From NCBI GenBank assembly GCA_019614645.1, contig JABWDB010000008.1:5642001-5706000 (forward strand): a stretch of DNA of 64,000 nt. Reading direction: 5' to 3'. The DNA is from Stratiolaelaps scimitus (Eukaryota; Arthropoda; Arachnida; Mesostigmata; Laelapidae). The notes beneath the pieces were generated by a model. That model was not told the DNA's origin and did not search any database. It saw only the letters and a program-made list of their open reading frames with translations. The position numbers and the translations under genes are program-made. Shown piece by piece: positions 36,101-49,205 of this stretch. How positions within the stretch are numbered: the first letter of the stretch is position 1; every line of letters begins with the position of its first letter.

Positions 36101-37498
36101 TGGGCGCAGCAGTCAGCTGGCTGGTTGGCTGACACCGGGCAGGAGGTGCAAGCAACGCAAATGCGACGTGGTCGATAGAGCACGCTGTATAACAGCAGTA
36201 GCAGCAGCAGCACTGAATGCTCGGATGTGATCTTCTCTGCTAGCCAACGCTACAGTAGGCGCTTGTTGCCGCTTGCATCCTGCAACCTGCTAGCTGTCGT
36301 TGCATCGATTGCGGTTACTCGAGACACTGGACGGCGAAATAGGCGGCTAGCGAGAGAGAGAGAAGGGGGGGATGGTGGTGTTGTATGGACGAACGCAAGG
36401 GCGGAAAGAAAGACAATCCCTGTGATTGTCTCAGTAGTTAGACTAATAGTCAGTGTAGTGTGACTGCTAAGACGTCTCTTGGCGCGCGGCTGTATCGCCG
36501 CCGCTGTTTGCAACGCTGCCGCCAGCTTGCTGACTATAATAGATAAGTATATCATGAGCGCTAGTGGCTAGCGTTGTTGGTACGTGGCACTCGTGGTCCC
36601 CTGATGAGTACCGGCGGCAGCAGCGGCAGCGGCGGCAGAGCTAACTGAAGTCTAACGATTGACGACTCACTCGTGGCAGCGATCTGGCTTCTCAGCTTGT
36701 CATCATTGTGGTCGTCTGTGTCGCACAGACTTCGCTGGACGGCGAGAGAACAGAGGACGCTCGGGAAGCGTCACACAGAGGGACAGTGTCTTCGAGACGG
36801 TGGCCAGACAGCAGAGTCTGGCAGCCTCTTGTGGAACCAATGAGAACAAGAGGCGTACACACAGCGATAGCGAGCCGCTACTGTGGCTGGGCAGGGCAAG
36901 CCGTTGCCGTCCGATCGGAATTCCTTTAGCCCAATAGTCTGAGGAGCATTATGATTGAGGACAACGAGGAAGGTTGCCCACGAGAGAGCATTTGCTACTA
37001 TTGTTTCGGTTGCCGGCGTGGCTCGAGACCCGGGTAGAGAACGACGTAGAGCGGTCTCGTAGACGTAGTTATACTGAACTTTCGGCGGCAGGAGATCGAG
37101 CATTACAAAGGTGGAAAGCGCGCGCGCGAGAGAGAGAGAGAGACAGACAATGAGACAGAAGAATGATGCGATCTAATGGATGATTGAGAATTAGAGAGAG
37201 AGAGAGGTTGCGAGGCGAAAACAGCCTGTCTGTGTTTGCGCAATTGTCGCCTTAGGCCGTAGATACACGGAGCCTACGAAGGCGGAGGCGACACAGATGT
37301 ACGGGCAATACGAGGACAGGGCAGAGAAAGAGAATTAGGCAGAGAAACGCCGAAATCTCAACGCGATCGTAGACAGAACGCCCGCGAGCGTTCGTCGCTC
37401 CTCCTAGATGTCAAAGATCGCCGTGTAACACACCGAGACGCTTGCAGCAACATAGCTAAAGTCAACCCAACAGATTCAGAAGGAGGCGTACGTCTCAT
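31169..37498. other. Repeat-rich region, no gene seen
   Basis: Features seen are GCC/GCG triplets (31289-31303, 32752-32776, 36056-36078), TC (32512-32529), TA-GA (33084-33126), TA (33768-33784), GA (35575-35585, 36353-36364, 37128-37142, 37192-37205) and GCGCGC (37121-37126). The longest frame (179 codons, 35857-35318, minus) begins with ATG, has a hydrophobic stretch in its middle and no recognised domain. Confidence 0.4.
33084..33126. repeat. (TA)n-(GA)n compound microsatellite
   Basis: About nine TA units pass directly into GA units. Confidence 0.95.
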
Positions 37499-37569
37499 GA
37501 AGCAATGCCGAAAGCAGTTGTACCGTGGACGTTAAATGTTGACTGTGAGTCAGCCCGGAAAATGTAATG
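37499..37569 (+). repeat. Dispersed repeat A, copy 2
   Basis: Matches 507-575, from GAAGCAATGC through CAGTTGTACCGTGGACGTTA to GAGTCAGCCCG, with a few substitutions. It is the only other copy in the window. Confidence 0.75.
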
Positions 37570-37825
37570 TAACAGATTCAGAAATAAGGGACACATCTCG
37601 ATTTAACAAAGGGCCAGTGTTTGTACTATACTTCGAATATAAGCAAAGTGGCAGTGAGCTGCTTAAGCAATTAGCGAGCTGACAAATAGTTCGAGGGTGT
37701 TGGTCCTAACAAATAGTTCCCAAATAATGGTATTCGAATGTACCTATTTATTGTGTATCGCCCGAAGGCATCTTGTGTGTACGTACTAGAAGCAGATCCT
37801 CCTCGAAGCCCGTCAGAAAGAAGCA

Positions 37826-37826
<1 letters not shown>

Positions 37827-37886
<60 letters not shown>
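37827..37886. repeat. (TA)n-(TG)n compound microsatellite
   Basis: About 50 bases of TA end in a short TG run. Confidence 0.95.
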
Positions 37887-38967
37887 CCCACCCCTTTTAG
37901 TCGCCTATCATGTATCGTCTATGCTCGGCCTTTCTAGACGAATTAGCTTGCGGTTATTTTTATGATAAATGTCTCTATCGTTAGTTATGAAGCGCGAATG
38001 CGTGCGCTTCAACTGAGCAGGGTCCTCTAGGGGAGGCGTTCCTGTAAAGGCGATCACATCACTTTAAAGCATATGTCGGTAGTAGAAGATGCAAGTGTGG
38101 AAAGCAGCCGGACGCCGTCAAGAGCGGCACCCGCGGACCATCAGCCTCAGCCGCTCTGACCAAAGGCGGCAGATCACTCTCTCTCTATCTTGTACACAGT
38201 GCCTCCAATCGGTGGCAGATTGCTAACTAATTCTGAAGAGTGGGCTACGCCGAAAGATGTTTCACTAACATCTTAGTAATCAAGTTGTCATCTGCTCTCA
38301 ATTGTTTTGCTGTTCGCAGCTGTTGCCAGTTGAAATGACCAAGCGGGTCTCGTTTTTTGATGTTGGGAGCAACCATTCAAATTCAAGGCGAACGTCCAGA
38401 CCGTTCGAATCTCTTCGCACACAAGCCCGGCTCATTGGTCGACGGATAAGGTGGATTTCGAGAAGCCTTTCACGGATAGCCGTAATTTCAACTAGCGCCC
38501 ACGAGCCTGGTAGTTGGTGGACAACTGTCACAAACGGGTAATGGGCTCGACGTTGCTGCCAACCTTCGGGATGCAGCACGAGATGTGTCGATAAAAATGC
38601 CCACCTCACAGCGTTTGAATTTCTCGGCGAAGGTAAGAAGGGCGGCTGTGGGAGGGTTTGTGGCTCGGAGGAGATTAGTTCTGTAAAAAGAGACACTCGA
38701 TATTGACTGAGAGATGGAGATAGCGCTCATTTATCTAAACGGATGCAAAAAAAACCTGGATGATTAATCAATCTGCCGTCAGTGAGTGGGTGATGCATTG
38801 TCAATGATTTGTATATTTTTTCAAACGTCTTCTTGCATGTTTGCTTGTCTGAATCAGTGTCAGGTTTAGAATCAGTCGGATTTTGAACGCGCGCAAAAAC
38901 GTTGTCACATCGTCGTGTGACACCATCGAATATCTATGTAATATAGTAAATGCATTTTATGGGGTAC

Positions 38968-39122
38968 GTAAATGTAAAGGTTTATCGGTTCATTAAAGGA
39001 GCTGCAATTTTACAATGCTTAATTAAGCTCTCTTATATGTTGTCACGCAGCGCGAGCTCGAACCTGCGGCCTCTGGCTTCCAATAGCCAGAGACAATAGC
39101 CATCCAAGCCACCGCGCTGACG
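38968..39122 (-). repeat. SINE family 1, full-length copy
   Basis: On the minus strand it reads CCGTCAGCGCGGTGGCTTGG, then B box GGTTCGAGCTC, then the tail GCAGCTCCTTTAATGAACCG and TTTACATTTAC. It is close to the copy at 1072. Confidence 0.88.
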
Positions 39123-42100
39123 GTGTCTTTAATATGGAAGCTGTTCATTCCATATCAGGCCTGTTGAAAGGCTGTTGTCAACATTATTTCAGCGCGGCTA
39201 TAGGCCATGGAGTACAGCGGTCAAGGTCGGACCTCGATCGGGCAACATCTGACGGCCACAACGAGATCGATGATCGGATTATTTTCGTTTATCTCAACCT
39301 AGACAAAATCCAGAAGTATTATAATATATCAACGCAATATATGCTACGCTATGAAAAAAATCATTGGAACGATCATCTGATTGAGTCATCTACTACTTTG
39401 TCTAGACCAACTGCTAAGCAGGTGGTCACATCTGTAGGTATGATTGACTTCCATATGCGATGTAAAATTGTAGGAAGTTGACGCTAATGTGCCGCTAACG
39501 ACGGTGTGCGCAGCTCCCTCTATATACAGCTACATGTAGCGATACACAAATTAAAGAAATGCGATAGGAGATCGATTTAAAGCAGAATGAAGCACGAGGA
39601 CATTGCCATATAGTTATTCATTTTCGACTAGAATCCAGTCGATATTTATTGTACGTATTCACCTCAAAATGTGTGTGTGTTTTTTTTGAGTAGTGATTCT
39701 CTACGAGATATTATATGTACAATAGAAGTGAATCTTGCCTCAGTCAATGACGTTATTATTAAATCTCGGTTCACCTGCCACCTAATCGTCACACCCCGCA
39801 TCTTCCCACAGGCTAGGCGGTTGTCGCTTAAACTGTTCGTTTACTTGGACACGTAGTGTGCGTGATACACACACACACACCTTGCTGTGTATGAGCTATT
39901 AGCTATGGCATGGGTGTGCCTCTTAGGCATGACTTGACTTCCTGCATATTCGTCGCCGTTGGCTGGTCCGTCAACCGCCGATCACCTGAGGCGCCAGTCT
40001 CGTTGTCCATTATAGGGGAGGCGATTGTTTGCACTTCAAGTCAATGGGCCGCTGTTCGTGCCCCTCGATCGAGATCAGCCGAGTGGAAGCGGTGGACAGG
40101 GACCACAGCAGGCGGCCACAGGGTTTTTCTCACCTCGTTTTGTCGTTGTCGCTGCTGCCATAAACGTGGTAATGTGCCTTTCTGTTTCGAGTAGGCCATG
40201 GTCGCCTTTGCATAATCTGCCGTGGGAACGGCCTATGTATGTGAAGCAGAGGCGTATTTATAGAAAAACACTGCGGTGTTTTTTCTAGATAGCTAAGCAC
40301 AAGTGAACTCAGTGTTCGTGGGCGCTACCAACGAGCGTTTGAAGAGACTTACGCCACAAAACTCTGTTGGCATGATGGCCCGCCATGAGCAAACCAGCCC
40401 ATGCCATCTTAGGCTGGGTCATCTCGGTTCGCTGGACCAGGTGGATCGTCGATCGACATATTGAACTAAAAAATAAGAAGGGGGAAATTTTTGATGACTC
40501 CAGTGAGCGTCGACGACGGAGACAAAAACGAAAACATTGACCAAAATTTGCCGGCCATTCTATGCGTGTATATTTTACCATCGATCAACGATCTGCCGTT
40601 ACTCGAGTTACGCGTTCGTCTTTGCCCCGCGGCAACGCGCGGGACATTTCTGGAGGCGCCTCGGAGGTCGCTTCCTCCGAATACCTCCTCGGACAACGCT
40701 TCGAAGAGAAAACTCATCAGGGAAAAACCTCATTCATATGAGGGACACTCAGATCCGATTGTTTCATCCTCTGTGCAACGCGCACCCCGGCAGACATAAG
40801 ACGAATATGGCAATCGTTGTCACTCTGTAGGTCTCGAATAGCCCGATAAACGAATCCCCGCTGTGAACACGACGATCAATCTTCCAGATTCATTCACATT
40901 TTGAGAGTGCAATAAATGCTAGTAATATATATATATATATATAGTACGATCACAACAACAGCTAACATAACAATAGAAAAATAAAAGCGCTCAGGCTATC
41001 TGCGCCTACCGCCCTAGGACATTGTCTGGGTCTCGCTGTCATGTTATTACACTTCCGGGCGTACTCTCGATCACTCTTACAGTTGTCGTTGTCTTATGGA
41101 ATACGTTGACGCTCAAGGAGAGATCGCGCGCGCACGCGCGCGACATCGAGAGCGTGAGAGAGGCCGTGAGATGCGTCAGCTATAGCAGCAGTAAACGAAA
41201 CAGATATACACAAAGGATCGGTTTGAGAGAAACTTTGAAGGGTCACTGAACCGCAACGGAGGGAAGCATAGGTAAAAACCGAATGCTGGTGCCAGCAGCA
41301 GCAGCAGCCGCAGCAGCAGCAGCGACAAGACAAAGAAGACACGATCATCCAGAACGTGAACATCCAATGGAACAAAGGGGGCGCCCGGTCAATTGAGATG
41401 AAGGAGATCTTGAGCGGATGACATTTAGACGTTGCGCACACGTTACCTAAGGTTGGTTGGCGGGCTGGCTTGCTCGCTCGCTCGCTCGCTCGCCGGCGGT
41501 TTGGTTGGTTGGCTCTCTGACTAGATGATTTCTCTTCATTTCAGGGCGGTGAGGCACAATGGTTTGAGGGGCGGATGAGAAATTTAAGCATGAGACTTTC
41601 GTCTCTCTGAAACGGCCGGCCTTCCGCCGATGAAGGCAGCAAGGTGGCACAAACGAACAAACAAAAGCGACACAGCTCACCCCTCCCTACCTCCCCCGCG
41701 TGGAAGAAGTCAAATTGGCAGGCCACCAAGTGAGCCCTGAGGCCCGTGTCGTCTCGACGCATATGAGCACACAGACACACACACGAAGATGGCTATTTCT
41801 CTAACGTGTACATTTGCAACACTTTCGCTGTTGTTCCTTGAGGCGTTCTAGTGTAAACTGTACTCTGGGTCGTACAGGTGAACCACTTGCCTTGGGCTGG
41901 ATCTAACGAGATGGGGAGCAGATCATCCTTGGATACGACAGACCTTCACTTGAACCGCAGATCACCGGCCATTGGCAATTTGCGTTAAGAGTGCGACAAA
42001 AGCCGTAAAGCCAACCAAACTACCCAAAACAAGCAGAGGAAACATTTCTCTCGCGAATGTCTCCACCGTTACCCCGTTGTCTATCTGCTTTCGTTTCTAT

Positions 42101-44499
42101 TCCATGTTACGCCATAAATAGGCAGCACTTCAAATAGTTATGGCGGTACGATTCCTGGATGCGCCGCAGTTCCACAAGCTCCAGACGAATCCCATCCTAC
42201 GGCACGATCGTAAGGCAAATAACGGGTGAGGTAGGTGGAAGATGCAAGCAAATAATAGTGCACTGGTTTCAATTTTCGATTCCTGTATGGATCTACTCGA
42301 ATACTCCTATATTCGACACCTTTGTACGGCAAATATTACATAAACCGTATGAAAAATACATGCATTAGTTTTCCACTTATTCCTCTTGAATGTATCCCAC
42401 TAATGGAATGCTTTTGGTGACAAACATTGTATTCATTATATACAATAAGTGTCGTTAGCAGCAGATCCATTTGTATTATCCTGTCTACCATTTGTTGTAC
42501 GTGCACACGCGGAATCTGTCGGTGTCGTTGTGGTTATTGCTGCTACGCGTATGGAACTGACCATCACCGGCAGATAGCGGTGGGGGTGTTTCGGCGGCAA
42601 CGTCTGTTTTCGTCTTCACAATGCTGATTTTGCGCCTTCGTCTTCTGCTCCTCGCCCCGGTCCCCGCTCAGTGCCCTCCACTTGAGTTGGTGTAAGACCA
42701 GGGCCTAGGCTGACGCTGCCACCGTCGCCCACTTGCTAGGTAGGACACGCTACCACGCAGATATATATATATATATATATATATTATAGATAGATGATAA
42801 GCTCTGCCTTGTCCGGAGCGGCACCATCAAATGCACGGTCTACCACATACACACCGTGATCGTGGTAGTGGTGTGTAGTGGCTTCCTGAGGCATATGCAG
42901 CAGGACAACTCGATCGTCTTCATGGTTTTTGCTGCCACCCTTCGCCTCATCCTCGTCCTAGAGGCAGCAACAGGCCGCAGGAGGCGGGCAGGCCCGTTGG
43001 CTGGCTGGGTTCCTACGACGCCCTCTCTATACCTCTTCTAATGACATCAGAAGGGACCTATGAGACGCTGAGTCGGCGAAAATTGTCGCCTCGCGTTTGC
43101 TCGTTTATTCTCTTCTCATCTTCTTCTCGCGCTCGGGCTTGGCTCTCGACACATTTCCATTCTCTCGTCAGCCTCTCGCGCTAAATCTTCCTGTCAATAC
43201 CTTGCTGTGCCATCGTCTATCAGCCGTCGCGTGGCAGGCGACAGCAGCGGCGGTAGCAGCAGTTAGGCATACAATTGGCCTTTGTTATTATTATTATTAT
43301 AGTTGTCAGGATCGGAGAAAGTCCAAACGGCCCTTGCAAGGGGTTGTTACGTTACGGAGTGGTTTCCTGTAGAGCTACCTATGTGTATCAGTAGTTCACG
43401 AATCACCCATGTACCTTTGGTCGGGGTTCGCCTCTTCAGTGAAGAAGGGGGGGGGTGGTTTCCTCCACCACCCTCGCGCAAGTGGTGGTAGCGGAGGCGG
43501 CGGCGGTTACCATCATCTTCGTCATAGCTGCTGCCGATGGAATATCGGCGAAAGCTAAGCCAGCATTAGCCTTTGTCCTTAGTACAAGCTGTTAGCGATA
43601 CTGCTGCTGTCGCTGCTACACACAGAGCACGTGGCCTTCCTATTCGCTATTCTTTGTTTGGCGCGTGCCGCTCATCAACGGCAACGGCATCAACATCAGC
43701 ACCAGCGTCATCATCTTCTCCTCGTCCATGTATAGGCCGAAGGGTCGGCAAGCCAGCCGCAGCAGCAATGGGTCGTAGAGGACCCTTGTGTCTATTCTTC
43801 TCACGGTTAGCGCTGATGTAGCATGTTTGATACCTGATGCCCGACGCCATATGCCCTACCTACTGCCTATTACCTACTTGCTTACCTATCGACCTGTCTA
43901 CCTGCTCGCTGGTTCGCTTGCCTCGCTGGCTGAGTATCCTCTGATGAACCGAGGAGACGCCTGCGCGCATAGGGGAACCACCGGTGTCGGCGGAGGGCGA
44001 TACCAACTGCAGCGATATCGGTGGCAGCAGCGGTGGCGGCCCTTGAGGCAGCGCTTGATTCCACTTGCTAACTGCCACGACGATGAGAGCGACTACGACA
44101 ACAACAGCACTGTGCGGTGTTGACTGCTCAGAATGGCGCAAGGAGATCGAGGATGGTATTGTAAACAAGAGGACATCTTTTGTGACCTGCTGTACGAGCC
44201 AGAAGCAGAACATATTGCTGATGCATGTGTCAATGTTAAATGACTTGAGCTAGAAGTGCGATGTATAGAGTTTAGGGTCAGGATCATAGGCAGCTTGTAG
44301 GGATATCAGGTGGAATAGCTTGGGGAGAGCGGGGTGTCTTGGAAACTGATACCTGGAAAATAATTACCAAGAATGAAGACGCGCTGAAGGTCGTTGTTAT
44401 TATACATAAAGTGTAGCTCACGCAACGAGTTGAGAAGAAAGCATGCGCAGTGAAGGTATTTAGGGAGGGACTAAATGAGACCTTTTGGGTTGATGCTCG
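39123..44499. other. No recognised gene
   Basis: It contains GT and poly-T (about 39670-39688), CA (39869-39879), TA (40924-40943), GC-alternating (about 41128-41141), GCA (41296-41326), GCTC (41473-41494) and TA (42760-42785) tracts, and CTACC-type pyrimidine repeats (43852-43905). No open frame here has a recognised domain. Confidence 0.45.
42760..42785. repeat. (TA)n microsatellite
   Basis: Uninterrupted TA tract. Confidence 0.95.
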
Positions 44500-44585
44500 G
44501 TTAACATTTTAGGTCCACGGAGCCGCGTTCGCATTGCTTCATAGGAAGGACGCCTTAAATGCAAATGCGCAACGGTGGGAATCGG
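44500..44585 (-). repeat. SINE-like family 2, second copy (partial)
   Basis: The plus-strand block GCTTCATAGGAAGGACGCCT followed by TTAAATGCAAATGCGCAA matches 19851-19880. The flanking sequence aligns only loosely. The tRNA-like head is not clear in this copy. Confidence 0.5.
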
Positions 44586-45207
44586 ACTGGGATTAACTGA
44601 GAATCACATATAAAGAAGCATTCGTTGTAGTCCCCCACAAAACACTCGGGATAAATGCTATTGCTTCCTTTGTTTACTGCTTTATTGGCACATGCTTCGA
44701 CTTCAGGGACTTTATGTATTATATATGAACTTGGAAATTTCGAAGACTAGAACTTGGAAACTCGGGGATTTCAAAAACAGGGACTTGGAGCTTGCGGAGA
44801 CATGGCTTTGAATACGTCAAAGAGGTGGAGTTCGCACGGTCGCGTCATGGGCAAAGCTAGTCGAACATGCGGCGTACTAGACTAGCCACAAAAATGAACT
44901 GGAAATTTTCGTGCTTCGATAAAACGAAGCCGGCAACAATTTATGATGATGTGGATTTGCTACGAGATCTTCAAGATCTACAGATCTTGCTTACCCTACA
45001 AGAACCGAATAACCTTGCGGTGTATTCCAGCTAGCTTAGCTGTTATTGTTATTATGGATAAAAATATTGGCATCGTCAGCTAATTGGTGTCGCTTGACGC
45101 TGACGAACATCTGTGCGCCTTTCTCAATATCATGATCTCGTTTTGGTCACAAGCGTCCATTAACGATATCCATAACACACAGTGATCACTCGTTCGTCTC
45201 GCATCAG

Positions 45208-45711
45208 TGGCTCATGTGGTGGAGACCTTGGCCGAAACTCAACTGAGGCGAATTTCTCAATTGACCGCCATCAGCATAACATGTAGACGCGCTCTGCGCA
45301 CACATTCGATACGAAACTCCCCGCGTAACTATTTATTTATACGCAATGATCAATGTACGAAGATAAATCAGTACGTCAGAGTGAGCTGCACTTCAAGCAA
45401 TTATGGCAAGCTACACAGTGAATTCTCACCGGAAATAATAATCACCGCAGGTGAATCTTCGACCTGCAGGGTACCAACTCCTCTGAACCCCTGGCGAATT
45501 CATCAGTTCGCTCAGTCGGAAACAGGTCGGAACACCGAGCTAATCACATCAGGCCTTCAGGAAGGAAACGACTCGAGTGTAACCCATCTCGAACAATGTA
45601 GCTGCGTCTTCGCCCGGCGAAGACAGTCATTCGGTTCGCTTAGCCGGCTGGCCGGACAGCTCGCGCCTAATCTCTCCACCTCCGCGAACTGCGCAACAAG
45701 CCCGGACAAGC
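45208..45711 (+). CDS. Candidate internal exon of 504 bases, unknown protein
   Basis: A pyrimidine-rich acceptor (CGTTCGTCTCGCATCAG) precedes 45208, and the donor AAGC|GTAAGT follows 45711. The frame between is open for 168 codons, and the length is a multiple of three, so the exon is phase-symmetric (1,1). The predicted peptide is Ser/Thr-rich with scattered Cys, has no low-complexity run and contains no ATG in frame, as expected for an internal exon. I do not recognise it and no neighbouring exon was identified. Chance remains possible. Confidence 0.25.
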
Positions 45712-46975
45712 GTAAGTCTATCTGGCTACTCATACACAGACCTTTGGCAAATGTAGCATTTGAGCACAAAGACTTTGACACCCAAATGGTAACAGCATTA
45801 GGCTAGTTGGCATTTTTGCGACTGACCTTAGGAGTCGACATGCATCGAGGGCTTAAAGGGCCTTGAACAGTGTCCGATATAGGCGTTTGGATGTTCAGCT
45901 ATCTCCGGCAGGGAGAAAATATGTCGCCAATACGATTACGTCGCTAGCGATTCGAGTGGCGAGTATTAGGAAATGCCGAGGAAAGTTTGGCGGAAAGGGA
46001 AAAACCGTGTGCTTTTTCCTTTCCAGCAAACTTTCCTTCACAGCCGTCACACTTCACATAATAGCATAAGCGAATATTGAAAAATTACGGAGGCTGACAG
46101 CACTTGAGATTTGTAACAGAAGTCACGTCACAAGGATCGATGCACAGCAGACACAATACGTATAGTTAGTACACGAATTGTGCGCCTTGATGTACACCTA
46201 GTCTCCAAGGAAGATTAGTGGCGAGGTGCGCTCACGCAATCCTATAATACGTGATTTTACCCGCGACGGGGACCCACTTCGAAGTTCCGCATATCAACTG
46301 TGTACAATTACACCAAATTGCATTTAGGTTTCCCCGTTACCCCGTCGATTTCCAGCCGGAGATCTGAGTAAAACGATTTTCCTTCTGGGCATGCGGCCTT
46401 TGTTTGCTGATTCGCCTGATACAGGGAGCCTATCAGTTGCTCATCTATCTCATTGATTCTAGCCGATTCACGTTCCGCCCGTCATCCCCGTTGGCCACTA
46501 GCATGCCTGTTGTGTTGAAGGAATAGCCGCGGTTCGCGACACAGTCGCTGACATTTGTTAGTGTTGTCAGCTGCTCGGCATTGGCCAGAGGTTAGAACAC
46601 TGAGAGCGACGTGGCCGTCCAGCCTCGCAACATCGTAGCAGAATAAACCCCGTGGGGAACGTTACGCTAAAGAGTCGACAGAGCCGCCGAGCAGATCGGT
46701 GAGAGGCATTGAGAGGAGCTGCCAAAACGACCCGCCCGTCTCCCGCTCAGCAGGAAGACGAGTTAAAGAACAAGTTGACTTGCCCGGTGCCTACTGTTGC
46801 TACCAGTAGCCTCTACCCAGGCAAGTGTTGTGTTTCTGAAGCTGAAGCCAACAGGCAGACAGGAAACGCAGGACAATGAGACGTCCGGCCGTGGATTTGC
46901 TTGGTAGCCAGAGTGGCTTTCCGTCGTGGTTCTCCTTTCAATTGTGACACCACTCGTATCAGTGGCCACTGCCAC

Positions 46976-47002
<27 letters not shown>
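46976..47002. repeat. (TC)n microsatellite
   Basis: Pure TC tract. Confidence 0.95.
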
Positions 47003-47006
<4 letters not shown>

Positions 47007-47268
47007 CGCGACGTTGTGTGTGTTCGTGGCTCGTCACGATGTGTACGTGTCACGGTGGCCGCATTGACGTCCTGTTGTCTCGCCGACCTTCTAAATTACA
47101 CAACGACACAGACAGACACCTTAAAGCCGACAGGCTCTCCATGACCGCTATAGCGAACGCGAGCACGACCCGATCGGATGCGCAGCGCGTTTCACTTATG
47201 TGCTTTACTCCGCGTGAACGACGCGCCTGCAGTCTGATTAGCCCTGAGGGCCTTTTCGTCCACACGCT

Positions 47269-47294
47269 GCTCTCTCTCTCTCTCTCTCTCTCTC
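47269..47294. repeat. (TC)n microsatellite
   Basis: Pure TC tract, about 270 bases from the previous one. Confidence 0.95.
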
Positions 47295-48162
47295 GAGTGC
47301 ATTCTCTATGACAAAGCGATTTGCGGAGGAGACCGTATCTCAAGCTCTCTCCCATATGAACGAGCAGCAGCATTACGTATTGCCATCCTCTATTATTATT
47401 ATTATGATGATTATACTCTCGCTCTACACGCGAGAGGTCATCTCAGTTAGCCAGACCGATCGACTGCCCAAACGCACGCCCGCCCACCACCGCCGCCTTC
47501 AGCTGCAGAGACACGGTGACGTTCTCCTTTTTGTTAATACCTCTTATCATAACTAGCGAGTCGCGCCAGCAGGCGACAACAGGAAAGAGAGAGATGCTGC
47601 ATTGGGTGGGTAACGCTTTGACGCTCTAGTTGCTGCCCGTCTGGCCTAATGTCCACAATGACGGCTACCGCCTCCTTTATTTTTCCTTGCCACAATGATT
47701 CTCGCTCTCTCCTCCTCTCACTGACTGACTGATTGACTGACTGAAATAGCGGTGGAAACGCTGAGCGTTCTTTATGGCCGCGCACCGCTCATTTGGTCAG
47801 CCCGATTAAGACAAGGTGTTCAGAGCACGCTGCTGCCGTGATGATGGACGAATGAATGCCCCTCGAGTGAAATATGAATGATGCCATTGTATGCATGTAC
47901 TACACTATTCACAGAGTCGCCTAAGCCCGCTTGTGCTGCTATTTATGATGCAGCTTTTCGCATCACGACATCACGGGCTAAGCTGAGGTGATCTAATGAG
48001 ATTGGGTTATGTGTTCGCGGGTGACGTCACGCCTGATATGATCAGAACAATATGATAATGATGATATTATTGTTCTATAATGCATATCTGTAGGACACAG
48101 TTATCTCACACTTGCGGCCTGGACAGGCTAGAATTGCGATCGTGCCGAAGTGCGAATTGCCG

Positions 48163-48310
48163 AGGTTAAGGTTTATTGGTTTATTAAAGGAACTGCAACT
48201 TCTACAATGTCGAAGTCCTCTTATAAGTCATCACGCCGCGGGACTCGAATCTGCGGCCTCAGGGCTATTTTCGCAGTCAGACGCATAGCTGTCTAGGAAA
48301 TCGCGCTGAC
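48163..48310 (-). repeat. SINE family 1, diverged full-length copy
   Basis: On the minus strand it starts GGTCAGCGCGATTTCCTAGA, has a B-box-like GATTCGAGTCC, and ends with GCAGTTCCTTTAATAAACCA and AAACCTTAACC. It is more diverged in the head than the copy at 38968. Confidence 0.82.
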
Positions 48311-48401
48311 CGGAAGGGGTATTAAAGTTATTGACTTATTATTTTCTAATTAAATAGCTTTATTAACAAATCTCCACGTCAGTACGACATCGCTTGATCC
48401 G

Positions 48402-48480
48402 TATGTGGCCCCTGTGGGATTCGAGCTAGAGACCGTATGGTTCCAAGTCCCTGGCAGTACCCCTACGCCACCCCGGCATC
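48402..48480 (-). repeat. tRNA-like sequence, probable SINE relic
   Basis: On the minus strand GGTGGCGTAGGGGTACTGCC resembles a pol III A-box region, and AGCTCGAATCCC a B box with two mismatches, at about the spacing of a tRNA. The acceptor stem does not pair well, so it is not a working tRNA. It differs from SINE family 1. Confidence 0.5.
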
Positions 48481-49163
48481 CTAATATTATTAAAGGTGCC
48501 ACCCAATCACTTGCTGCACAGGCACATGGAGGACGATCAACGTTGATGTGCAACCAGTTCAAGAAACAAACGATACGTTTGATGCCCCCGCTATTTTGCT
48601 CGTCAGGTTGGCCCGTCCGAAATGTGTGGCTGGCCATAGACTTCAAAACGAGCCAGAAGGAAACGGTCAATAGAATTAAGAGAAACGTTTTTTTTCCCTC
48701 ACCACTGCTGTATTCTCTATGCAGGCTGTGTTCTGCCACAAAATAACCTGTGCATGTACGGTTGCTGCCGAGGCTAGATGAAAGGGAGAGAGAAAGAGTT
48801 ATATATATATATATACAAGCACACAAGATAGACGCAGTCTTCTCGATGTTATAGTTCAGTTGTATGTAGTTGATCGCCATGGGTTTCCTGCCGCCTGCCG
48901 ATATCCGAACCGCGATCTCTTCATCTACTGATGCTGCTGCTGCTGCTGCTGAGGCTGAGGCGGCGGTTGGCATGCGCGGTCACTGTTGCCCACAACCCTA
49001 AGCGGTCGAATGGCCCATAAGAGGCGAGTTCCGAGATTGCTTCAGCAGTGCTGCTGCTGTTGCTGATGCCACAACCGAACGTGCGAGTTGCTGATCTTAA
49101 GCATCTTGAGAGAAAGCAAGAGAGATATAGACATGGAGAAGCCGATGGAGAAGAGATAGAGAT

Positions 49164-49205
<42 letters not shown>

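Larger units (their letters stand above)
45712..48162. other. No gene seen
   Basis: TC tracts lie at 46976-47002 and 47269-47294, and a GACT tract at about 47726-47745. ATT triplets occur near 47390-47406. Nothing coding is recognised. Confidence 0.45.

Noticed and set aside
48350..48973. 207-codon minus-strand open frame
   Set aside because: Runs through a CTG tract, a TA tract and a tRNA-like SINE relic; the length is explained by repeats.
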